From positions 1-6,097 of the forward strand of contig JAAYMJ010000152.1 of NCBI GenBank assembly GCA_012521455.1: a DNA stretch of 6,097 nt, read 5' to 3'. Positions 1-5,456 of this stretch are shown here, piece after piece. Under the pieces are notes generated by a model. It did not search any database. It saw only the letters and a program-made list of their open reading frames with translations, and had not been told where the DNA came from. The position numbers and the translations under genes were made by a program. Within the stretch, counting starts at the first letter, position 1. Each line of letters begins with the position of its first letter. The stretch comes from Clostridiaceae bacterium (GTDB lineage: Bacteria; Bacillota; Clostridia; UMGS1883; JAAYMJ01).

Positions 1-124
1 ATGCTACTTACTTAACACATAAAGTGTACAGTGACTGCCGCCCGGTTTCATGAATCGGACATTCTCCACCGAAAAACCCGACAATGTCGACAACCTCCGG
101 CTTCATCGTATGTCATGTCACAGC
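1..124 (-). promoter_or_regulatory. Structured 5' leader RNA of a leftward gene outside the window
   Basis: This stretch lies just downstream of a strong leftward promoter and has no convincing ORF, so it reads as the 5' untranslated leader of a gene beyond position 1. Pairing is visible by eye: 31-35 (gtgac) with 117-121 (gtcac) as a closing helix, 50-54 (atgaa) with 102-106 (ttcat), and 58-63 (gacatt) with 83-88 (aatgtc), all properly nested. A further match, ccgg at 42-45 with ccgg at 97-100, would cross the second helix and could form only as an alternative fold or pseudoknot. It does not match the consensus I know for T-box, glmS, SAM, cobalamin, yybP-ykoY, tmRNA, RNase P or SRP RNA. From general resemblance to leaders of clostridial ribosomal-protein operons (S10/rpsJ type) I suspect an autoregulatory leader, but this is inference and the controlled gene is not visible. 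Confidence 0.5.
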
Positions 125-130
125 TTTTTT

Positions 131-180
131 ATAATACACTAGCTTTGCGGAGATTTCAAGTATTTTTTTAATTTTTTTTT
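131..180 (-). promoter_or_regulatory. Strong leftward sigma-A promoter with UP-like A-tracts
   Basis: On the minus strand there is a -35 box TTGAAA (159 down to 154), a spacer of exactly 17 bp, and a -10 box TATTAT (136 down to 131). This predicts a transcription start near 124-126. Directly upstream of the -35 box, 161-180 reads on the minus strand as two phased A-runs, the classic form of an UP element that contacts the RNA polymerase alpha subunit. Such promoters usually drive highly expressed translation or stable-RNA genes. The promoter points into the structured leader at 1-124. Confidence 0.7.
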
Positions 181-374
181 GAAAATATTAAAAATTGTCA
201 AAACTCTACAAAAGCCAAAAGCATTCTATACATTATTTATACAAATTTATAGCAATTCCCCTAACCGCTATTTTTTGCAAATATGATAATATTATAACTA
301 AAACAGGAAAATTGCTTTATATTTTTTTATTTTTCAGTTAAAATATAAACTACAATATAAAAAGGAAGATATTT
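181..374. other. AT-rich intergenic region before the pseudouridine synthase gene
   Basis: This region separates the leftward promoter from the rightward gene that starts at 375. It is very AT-rich and contains no supportable ORF, RNA gene or hairpin terminator. Several -10-like hexamers occur (TATGAT at 282-287, GATAAT at 285-290, TATTAT at 290-295), but none has a good -35 box at 16-18 bp. The rightward promoter must lie here, but I cannot place it. The only firm element is the ribosome binding site AAGGAAG at 362-368. Confidence 0.5.
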
Positions 375-1286
375 ATGAGAATTGTAACTGTTGGTGAAAA
401 CGACAAAGATATGCGGTTAGACAAATTCATACTAAAATTATGCCCGAAAATGCCAAAAAGCTTGCTATATAAATATATAAGAAAAAAACGCATAAAGGTA
501 AACGGGAAAAAGGCGGACATATCATATATATTAAATTTGGGCGACGAAGTATCCTTATATGTTAGCGACGGGTTTTTCAAAAAAGAAGATTTTAAATCCG
601 CAGACGGGAAACTTGACATTATATATGAAGATGAAAACATAATCATAATTGAAAAGCCAAAGGGGCTAAAAAGCCAAAAGGACAAAGCGGGGGAAGTTTC
701 TTTGGTGGATTTGTTAAAAAGCTACCTATATAATAAGGGTGAATATGACCCCCAAAAGGAAAACACCTTCTCACCCGCCATAGCTAACCGCCTTGACCAA
801 AACACCCACGGACTTGTAATCGGCGCGAAAAACGCGGCCGCGTTAAGGTTTATAAATGAAAAAATAAAAAACCGGGAAATAAAAAAATACTACCTCTGCC
901 TTGTGGAAGGGCGCCCTCCGAAGGATGAGGACACTTTAGCAGGGTATATAATTAAAGATGAAAAGGAAAACAAAAGCAGGATAGTTACAAAGCTCCAAAA
1001 GGGGGCAAAGGAAGTCATAACAAAATATAAGGTGCTTTGGACAGATAAAAACCACTCCCTTTTGGAAATCGAGCTTGTTACAGGAAGAAGCCACCAGATA
1101 AGGGCGCACCTTGCAAGTATTAACTGCCCCATCTACGGCGATAAAAAATACGGGGGCCGCGGGGAGGGGTACCAGTCTTTATATGCCTATAAGCTGGAAT
1201 TTTGTTTTAAAGACAATTCCCCCTTTGACTGTTTAAACCACAAAACCTTTACCATGAAACTTGAGCCTTACAAAGGCATAATATAA
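375..1286 (+). CDS. RluA-family pseudouridine synthase with S4 domain
   Basis: This cytoplasmic enzyme would isomerise specific uridines in rRNA (or tRNA) to pseudouridine. The 303-residue protein has the standard two-part layout. An N-terminal S4-type RNA-binding domain spans about residues 13-62 (MRLDKFI onward, with KRIKVNG typical of the S4 turn). The catalytic domain spans about 78-300. The RluA signature is NRLDQNTHGL at 138-147, with the catalytic aspartate at D141; the more usual first residue is His (HRLD), and Asn is a known variant. Motif III follows as GRSHQIRAHL at 237-246, then PIYGDKKYGG at 252-261. Length is normal for the RluC/RluD group. The ATG start is set by AAGGAAG at 362-368, six bases upstream. 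The gene stands alone and ends at a hairpin terminator facing the metal-transport operon. Family is certain; the target position (RluC-, RluD- or RluB-like site) cannot be told from sequence alone. Confidence 0.93.
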   Translation: MRIVTVGENDKDMRLDKFILKLCPKMPKSLLYKYIRKKRIKVNGKKADISYILNLGDEVSLYVSDGFFKKEDFKSADGKLDIIYEDENIIIIEKPKGLKSQKDKAGEVSLVDLLKSYLYNKGEYDPQKENTFSPAIANRLDQNTHGLVIGAKNAAALRFINEKIKNREIKKYYLCLVEGRPPKDEDTLAGYIIKDEKENKSRIVTKLQKGAKEVITKYKVLWTDKNHSLLEIELVTGRSHQIRAHLASINCPIYGDKKYGGRGEGYQSLYAYKLEFCFKDNSPFDCLNHKTFTMKLEPYKGII

Positions 1287-1310
1287 TTCCCCCTTTAGGG
1301 GGAATTTTTT
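1285..1310 (+). terminator. Rho-independent terminator of the pseudouridine synthase gene
   Basis: The stem AATTCCCCC (1285-1293) pairs perfectly with GGGGGAATT (1298-1306) around a TTTA loop, and a T-run continues to 1310. The hairpin begins inside the TAA stop (1284-1286) of the pseudouridine synthase gene. The facing minus-strand permease gene ends in the same hairpin: its stop TAA is in the loop (1295-1297) and the 3' arm encodes its last three residues, NSP. On the minus strand the hairpin is followed by AT-rich sequence without a clean T-run, so it would be a weaker terminator for the metal operon. Confidence 0.9.
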
Positions 1311-2296
1311 ATTATCCCTTCTTTCACAAGTTTTTTCATAACCCTTTTGTCCCTCACTATCCCACAGGCTTTTTGGAAATTCCCTTCCTTATTTATATAA
1401 TATAAAACAAGGCTTTTTAAATACTCTTCCCGCCTTTTCCTTTTGTCCAGAAACTTCATTAATAGCCCCGCCTTTTTAGAAAATAAAAACACCCTCAAAA
1501 ACATCAAAAGGGAAACCACGGCTATGCTGCCCGCGATGGAAACATCCAGGGCAAAAGCGAAAACGCAGCCCAAACTTGAGTTTAGAACGGCAACTAGGAC
1601 GCTTGTTATAATCATTTGCTTAAAATCTTTGCAAATCAAATAGGAAGTAATAGCGGGTATGCTCAAAAACGCCACCACCAAAATTGAGCCTGCCACGTTA
1701 AAAGAAATTACCGCGCTTAATGAAACCATGGACATAATTAAATAGTGGATTGCCCACGGCCTAAACCCGTAAAGCGCGCATTGGGTGTAGTCAAAGATGG
1801 AAAGCTTTATTTCCTTATAAAAAATTAATGTCACAGCCAGATTTATAAGCAATAACCCCAAACCAAAATACAGCGCCTTAGGGCCCAAATCAACGCCTAA
1901 AATTACCAGCCTGTCAAAGGGTATGAAGGCCAGTTCCCCCAAAAGGACTGAATCCGTGTCCAAGTGGACATTTGACGCAAAAAGGGTGATTAACAAAACC
2001 GCAATTGAAAACAATAAGGGAAACACCACCCCGATGGCAGATTCCTCACTGACTAATTTTGTCTTATATAAGCTTTCCGTCAAATAAACGGTTAAAAGGC
2101 CCGTAAGGGTTGCCCCTATAATCAGCAAGGGGGATGACAAATCCTTTGTCACAAAAAAGCCCAAAACTATCCCCAGAATAACCGTATGGGTAATGGAATC
2201 GGAGACCATGCACATGTTTTTTAGGGCCAAAAAAACCCCCGGGATTGCGAGGGCCGCCGCGGTAATGCACGAAACCAAAACAATTTCAAACTCCAC
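1295..2296 (-). CDS. troD: Metal ABC transporter permease, TroD/MntC-like (second permease)
   Basis: One of two paired integral membrane subunits of a cluster A-I importer for manganese, zinc or iron; it forms the translocation path with the neighbouring permease. The 333-residue protein has about eight hydrophobic segments across residues 1-275. Family marks are SDSITHTVILGIVLG (32-46), HLDTDSVLLGELAF (111-124), the cytoplasmic coupling region FDYTQCALYGFRP (168-180) and AGSILVVAFLSIPAITSYL (202-220). The start is GTG, preceded by AAGGGGGAAG at 2310-2301 on the minus strand; it overlaps the end of the upstream permease gene by 11 bp, suggesting translational coupling. Residues about 280-333 are an extra charged tail beyond the last membrane segment, with three predicted helices resembling a winged-helix fragment. 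TroD relatives are known with such tails, and chlamydial YtgC carries a whole DtxR-like repressor there. It is the last gene of the operon. Confidence 0.92.
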   Translation of the reverse strand: MEFEIVLVSCITAAALAIPGVFLALKNMCMVSDSITHTVILGIVLGFFVTKDLSSPLLIIGATLTGLLTVYLTESLYKTKLVSEESAIGVVFPLLFSIAVLLITLFASNVHLDTDSVLLGELAFIPFDRLVILGVDLGPKALYFGLGLLLINLAVTLIFYKEIKLSIFDYTQCALYGFRPWAIHYLIMSMVSLSAVISFNVAGSILVVAFLSIPAITSYLICKDFKQMIITSVLVAVLNSSLGCVFAFALDVSIAGSIAVVSLLMFLRVFLFSKKAGLLMKFLDKRKRREEYLKSLVLYYINKEGNFQKACGIVRDKRVMKKLVKEGIIKNSP

Positions 2297-3170
2297 CAGC
2301 CTTCCCCCTTTTTAGTTTACTTAACACCACGCCCCTCTTTGGGGAAAATAAAACACTAATTAATGCAAATATGCTTAAAACTATCACAACAACCGGCCCC
2401 GTGGGAATTTTGGGCACCAAAAAGGAAATAACGGTGCCAATTATCCCCGAAAGCGCCCCAAAGGCGCAGGATAGCATTACCATCACGGACAATTTATCCG
2501 TCCACTGCCTTGCCGCGGCCCCGGGGGTAATAATTAAGCTTGCGATAAGCACCGCCCCCACCGCTTCAAGGCCTGTAACAATTGCCAAAACCTGCAATGC
2601 GGAAAATAAAATGTCAATTACGGCAGGCCTGAAGCCCAAAGACATGGCAAAATCCCTGTCAAAGATTACCAGCTTTAACTCCTTCCAAAAGAGAAGGATA
2701 ATAAAAAAGATAGTTATGCTTATAATCATTAAGTTTTTTGCGTCATCCAAAATTAAGGTTGAGGCCTGCCCGAAAATAAAGCGGTTTAATCCCGCCTGGT
2801 TTGCGTTGGGGGTCTTTTGGACATAGGTCAAAAGCACCATTCCCAGCCCGAAAAAGGAAGACAGCGCCAAAGCCATGGCCCCGTCATGCTTTATCTTTGA
2901 ATTGTTCACAATCCAAAGTATCAGCAAGGTGGAAATTATCCCAAACAAAAACGCGCCAAAAAGCAGCACTTCCATTTTCTTTGAATTGGTCAGGATATAT
3001 GCCAAAACCACCCCGGGAAGGCTCGCGTGCCCTATGGAGTCGGCAAGAAGGCTTTCTTTTTTAAGTACGGAAAAACTGCTCACCATGCCACAGGTTGCCC
3101 CCAAAATCCCTAAACATAACGTTACCACCAAAAAAGTATAATCACCTAACATTTGACGCAATATTTGCAT
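2286..3170 (-). CDS. troC: Metal ABC transporter permease, TroC/MntB-like (first permease)
   Basis: Integral membrane subunit of the same metal importer, partner of the second permease and of the ATPase. I count about eight to nine hydrophobic segments. Family marks, numbered from the upstream ATG at 3200, are ADSIGHASLPGVVLAY (53-68), IFDRDFAMSLGFRP (179-192; cytoplasmic coupling segment), VGAVLIASLIITPGAAA (214-230) and KIPTGPVVVIVLS (264-276). The ORF is open back to an ATG at 3200 (304 residues), but no ribosome binding site precedes that codon. I prefer the ATG at 3170 (294 residues), preceded by the G-rich GGGGTGGG at 3180-3173. That start still overlaps the ATPase gene by 29 bp, as expected in a tightly coupled operon. 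A third in-frame ATG at 3152 has no such site. The TGA stop at 2288-2286 lies inside the start of the next permease gene. Confidence 0.92.
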   Translation of the reverse strand: MQILRQMLGDYTFLVVTLCLGILGATCGMVSSFSVLKKESLLADSIGHASLPGVVLAYILTNSKKMEVLLFGAFLFGIISTLLILWIVNNSKIKHDGAMALALSSFFGLGMVLLTYVQKTPNANQAGLNRFIFGQASTLILDDAKNLMIISITIFFIILLFWKELKLVIFDRDFAMSLGFRPAVIDILFSALQVLAIVTGLEAVGAVLIASLIITPGAAARQWTDKLSVMVMLSCAFGALSGIIGTVISFLVPKIPTGPVVVIVLSIFALISVLFSPKRGVVLSKLKRGKAGGV

Positions 3171-3885
3171 AACCCACCCCAAATGGTGAAATTTTGCCAT
3201 TATAGGCTTGAGTCAACTTTTCTGATAACAGCACTTCACTGCACGGGCCTTGAGCGATTAAGCTTTTGTTGATGAGGGCCATATAGTCAAAGTATTCGCA
3301 CAGGGTGGATAAGTCGTGGTGCACTAAAACAGCGGTTTTCCCTTCCTCTTTAAAACTTTTCAAAAGCCTTATTATCTCTTTTTCCGTCACAACATCCACC
3401 CCGCGGAAGGGCTCATCCAAAAAGAAAATGTCCCCCTCTTCCATCAGCGCCCTTGCCAAAAAAACCCTCTGCTTCTGCCCCCCTGAAAGCTCATTGATTT
3501 GCCGGTCTTTAAATTCCAGCATTCCCATTTTCTCAAGGCATGCTGCCGCATTGTTTTTTTCTTTCCTTCCGGGCCTTTTAATCCAGCCCAGGCTCCTGTA
3601 TGAGCCCATCAACACAACGTCAAAGCACGTTGCGGGAAAATCCCAGCTGACGCTTGAATTTTGCGGGACATATGACACTTTTAAAGTTTTATCTATATTG
3701 ACAAAACCCGCGTCAGCCTTTATTAAATCCAGCATTGCCTTAAGAAGCGTGGTCTTTCCCGCCCCATTAGGGCCAACTATGGCAAAAAGGCAGCCTTTTG
3801 GGATTTTTAAATTTATATCCCACAAAACCGGAATTTCTTTATATGAAACCACTAAATTTTTTACTTCCACTGCGATTTTTTCCAT
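3142..3885 (-). CDS. troB: Metal ABC transporter ATP-binding protein, TroB/MntB-like
   Basis: This cytoplasmic ATPase powers the metal importer by binding the two permeases. The 247-residue protein has every motif of a working ABC ATPase in order: Walker A GPNGAGKT (38-45, K44), Q-loop glutamine in YVPQ (Q75), signature LSGGQKQR (133-140), Walker B IFFLDEP (153-159, with catalytic E158), D-loop GVD (162-164), and switch histidine in VHHDLS (188-193, H190). The wording around the Q-loop (VSWDFP) and the HHDL form are typical of the manganese/zinc/iron chelate class. The ATG start has a clear AGGGGAG site about five bases upstream. Only 10 bp separate it from the stop of the binding-protein gene, and its 3' end overlaps the first permease gene, so it is the second gene of a single operon. 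Nothing is missing or odd. Confidence 0.96.
   Translation of the reverse strand: MEKIAVEVKNLVVSYKEIPVLWDINLKIPKGCLFAIVGPNGAGKTTLLKAMLDLIKADAGFVNIDKTLKVSYVPQNSSVSWDFPATCFDVVLMGSYRSLGWIKRPGRKEKNNAAACLEKMGMLEFKDRQINELSGGQKQRVFLARALMEEGDIFFLDEPFRGVDVVTEKEIIRLLKSFKEEGKTAVLVHHDLSTLCEYFDYMALINKSLIAQGPCSEVLLSEKLTQAYNGKISPFGVGYANIASNVR
3173..3180 (-). promoter_or_regulatory. Ribosome binding site deciding the first permease start
   Basis: On the minus strand this reads GGGGTGGG followed by TT and the ATG at 3170. It resembles the G-rich sites before the binding-protein gene (GGGGGTGG) and the second permease gene (AAGGGGGAAG). The competing ATG at 3200 is preceded by CAAGCCTATA, which has no Shine-Dalgarno character. 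The site lies inside the 3' end of the ATPase gene. Confidence 0.55.
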
Positions 3886-3895
3886 TTCTTCTCCC

Positions 3896-4789
3896 CTACT
3901 TTAACAATTCAACTATTGTATCCACATTCTTTTTAAAAGAGTTTATATACCCTTCCTCCCCTATGGAGTCGGAGTAAAGCTTACCTGAAAAATCAACGCT
4001 AAAGCCCCGCCCTTTTACCGCGTCAGCCAAAGCCGCCATGCTTTTTTCAGGCACGCTTGTTTCGGCAAAAATTGCCTTTACCTGGTTTTTTACTATAAAA
4101 TCCGCCAAATTCGAAACATCATTGACCGACGCCTCCGTTAGGGTACTGATACCCATAAGCCCCAAAACCTCAAAGCCGTAGGCCCTGCCGAAATAGGAAA
4201 AGGCGTCATGGGCGGTAATTAACACCCTTTTATCTTCAGGCAGTTCCGCCACCTTGTTTTTTATATACTCATCCAATTTCCTCAACTCATATAAGTAATA
4301 ATGCAAGTTTTCGTAATATACATGGGCATTTTTGTTGTCAAGGACAATAAAGTTATTTCCCACATATTCCGCCGCGTCCATCCACAAAGAAACATCAAAC
4401 CAGATATGGGGGTCGTATAGGTTTTTTCCAACCTCTATAAGTTTTTCTTTTTTTACCCCGTCAGATGCGCAAATTACGGTTTTAGTCTTTTTTAAATTCT
4501 CAAAAAGCTCCGCCATTTTCCCTTCCAAATGCAAACCGTTATAGATTATGACGTCGGCGTTTTTTAGCAGGCTTAAATCATTAGCGCTTGCCTGGTACAT
4601 ATGGGGGTCCACCCCGTAATTCATAAGGCCGTATACATTAACACAGTCCCCGCCGATTTGCTTTGCCAAATCATAAAGCATGGTTGTTGTCGCCACCACA
4701 TTGAGTTTTTCCCCCTTCCCGCCATTTTTGCAGGAAGTAGGCGTGACAACAATTAAAAGAGCAAATAAAAAAACAAAAAACCTTTTCAT
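3896..4789 (-). CDS. troA: TroA-type metal-binding lipoprotein (ABC importer substrate-binding protein)
   Basis: Extracellular, membrane-anchored protein that captures a divalent metal and hands it to the permeases. Residues 1-19 are a signal peptide with Cys20 as the likely lipid-modified residue (TPTSC); Pro at -3 is atypical, since Leu is usual. The cluster A-I fold follows: two lobes joined by a long helix at about 155-180. The four expected metal ligands are visible: H63 in DPHMYQ, H128 in DPHIWFD, H194 in AHDAFSYF and D274 in LYSDS. The His-His-His-Asp set matches Treponema TroA, whereas PsaA/MntC-type manganese proteins have Glu in third place. There is no His-rich loop, which argues against a ZnuA-type zinc protein. 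Length (297) is normal. The ATG start has GGGGGTGG six bases upstream. It is the first gene of the operon, with its promoter in the divergent region. Metal choice (Mn, Zn or Fe) is not settled by sequence. Confidence 0.95.
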   Translation of the reverse strand: MKRFFVFLFALLIVVTPTSCKNGGKGEKLNVVATTTMLYDLAKQIGGDCVNVYGLMNYGVDPHMYQASANDLSLLKNADVIIYNGLHLEGKMAELFENLKKTKTVICASDGVKKEKLIEVGKNLYDPHIWFDVSLWMDAAEYVGNNFIVLDNKNAHVYYENLHYYLYELRKLDEYIKNKVAELPEDKRVLITAHDAFSYFGRAYGFEVLGLMGISTLTEASVNDVSNLADFIVKNQVKAIFAETSVPEKSMAALADAVKGRGFSVDFSGKLYSDSIGEEGYINSFKKNVDTIVELLK

Positions 4790-4819
4790 AAACTGCCACC
4801 CCCAAAAATTCCTTTTCCC

Positions 4820-4841
4820 ACGACTAATATATGACGACTAA
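4820..4841. repeat. Paired direct repeat ACGACTAA, possible operator of the metal operon
   Basis: An exact 8-bp repeat ACGACTAA occurs at 4820-4827 and 4834-4841 with a 6-bp spacer. On the minus strand it reads TTAGTCGT-CATATA-TTAGTCGT. It sits 31-52 bp upstream of the binding-protein start, where the operon's -10 region or transcription start should fall. A TTGATA hexamer at 4858-4853 on the minus strand could be the -35 box, although no good -10 box has ideal spacing. The position suits an operator, but most DtxR-family sites are palindromes rather than direct repeats, so the role is inferred only. Confidence 0.4.
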
Positions 4842-4862
4842 ACTAAAAGGGTTATCAATATA

Positions 4863-4884
4863 TATAAATTAAGTAAAATTTATA
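4863..4884. promoter_or_regulatory. Perfect 8-bp palindrome, candidate MntR operator
   Basis: TATAAATT (4863-4870) and AATTTATA (4877-4884) form a perfect inverted repeat with a 6-bp spacer, 22 bp in all. It ends just before the regulator's ribosome binding site (AAGGA at 4886-4890). DtxR/MntR dimers bind palindromes of about this size, so autoregulation is plausible. The arms are purely A/T in AT-rich DNA, so a chance match is a real possibility, and it does not match the B. subtilis MntR box as I know it. Confidence 0.35.
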
Positions 4885-4898
4885 AAAGGACTGGTTGT

Positions 4899-5375
4899 AT
4901 GGATGAATTCAAAACTTTCCGCGGCTATGAGCTCCAGCAGCAAAAGGAAGGCCAATTTACCCCCGCCATGGAAGACTATCTTGAAATGATATACAGGCTC
5001 TGCCAAAAGCAAAAGTTCGCGAAATTAAACACCTTATCAAAAGTGCTAAACGTGCGCCCGTCAAGCGCTTTTAAAATGGTGTCCAAGCTTTCTCATCTTG
5101 GGTATTTGGAATATAACTTGGGAGGGGTGATATTCTTAACCCCGAAAGGGGAAAGGCTTGGAAAATACTTAAACGAGCGCCACAGCACAATCTTTAGCTT
5201 TTTGTCCTTCATCGGCTCAAAAAAGCCCCTTTTGGAAACCGAGCTTGTGGAGCACTTGTTATCCGATGACACAATCGAAAAGTTAAAGCTTTTGACTTCC
5301 TTTTTTGAAAGAAACGAAAACATAAAAAACGAGTTTATAAAATTTATGGAGAACTCAAAGAGAATTAATTTTTGA
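4899..5375 (+). CDS. mntR: MntR-like manganese-responsive DtxR-family repressor
   Basis: A cytoplasmic metal-sensing DNA-binding protein expected to repress the divergent metal importer when metal is plentiful. The 158-residue protein has an N-terminal winged-helix domain (about 24-95; recognition region VRPSSAFKMVSKLSHLGYL at 52-70) and a helical dimerisation/metal domain (about 96-150). It lacks the extra SH3-like domain of DtxR/IdeR, as MntR does. Aligned by eye with B. subtilis MntR, all six metal ligands are present: D26 and E29 (MEDYLE), H95 (ERH), and E115, E118 and H119 (TELVEHLL), matching D8, E11, H77, E99, E102 and H103. This supports Mn(II) sensing. The ATG start has AAAAGGA upstream with eight-base spacing. 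It adds about 18 residues before the usual MntR N-terminus, including RGYELQQQ. No terminator is visible after the stop. Confidence 0.92.
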   Translation: MDEFKTFRGYELQQQKEGQFTPAMEDYLEMIYRLCQKQKFAKLNTLSKVLNVRPSSAFKMVSKLSHLGYLEYNLGGVIFLTPKGERLGKYLNERHSTIFSFLSFIGSKKPLLETELVEHLLSDDTIEKLKLLTSFFERNENIKNEFIKFMENSKRINF

Positions 5376-5392
5376 TATTTCTGTTAACACTA

Positions 5393-5421
5393 TTGCATAA
5401 ATCCTGTTTCTTTTATATACT
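5393..5421 (+). promoter_or_regulatory. Sigma-A promoter for the GH30 glycosidase gene
   Basis: A -35 box TTGCAT (5393-5398) is followed after exactly 17 bp by a -10 box TATACT (5416-5421). This predicts a start near 5428, about 29 bp ahead of the glycosidase ATG. The gene's ribosome binding site is AGGAGG at 5446-5451, five bases from the start codon. The promoter lies in the 81-bp gap after the regulator gene, so the glycosidase probably has its own transcript. Confidence 0.6.
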
Positions 5422-5456
5422 TAAAATTGTACAAATATTGCAATTAGGAGGAAGCC

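Noticed and set aside
48..116. A 22-codon minus-strand ORF inside the leader (starts MTYDEAGG)
   Set aside because: It has no ribosome binding site, and the sequence is better explained by base pairing; a leader peptide cannot be supported.
28..130. Reading the leader hairpin as a plus-strand terminator because gtcac is followed by agctttttt
   Set aside because: The closing helix is only 5 bp around an 80-nt interior, and the T-run lies between the minus-strand -10 box and the transcription start; the promoter explanation fits better.
350..685. Minus-strand ORF of 111 codons opposite the pseudouridine synthase gene
   Set aside because: It is a shadow of the strong plus-strand gene, low-complexity Ser/Phe-rich, with no family resemblance.
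2371..3141. Plus-strand ORFs of 87-151 codons opposite the first permease gene
   Set aside because: They are antisense shadows of a clear permease family member, with no ribosome binding sites or recognisable motifs.
3305..3904. Plus-strand ORF of 199 codons opposite the ATPase gene
   Set aside because: It mirrors a fully conserved ABC ATPase; its length comes from the codon bias of the minus-strand gene.
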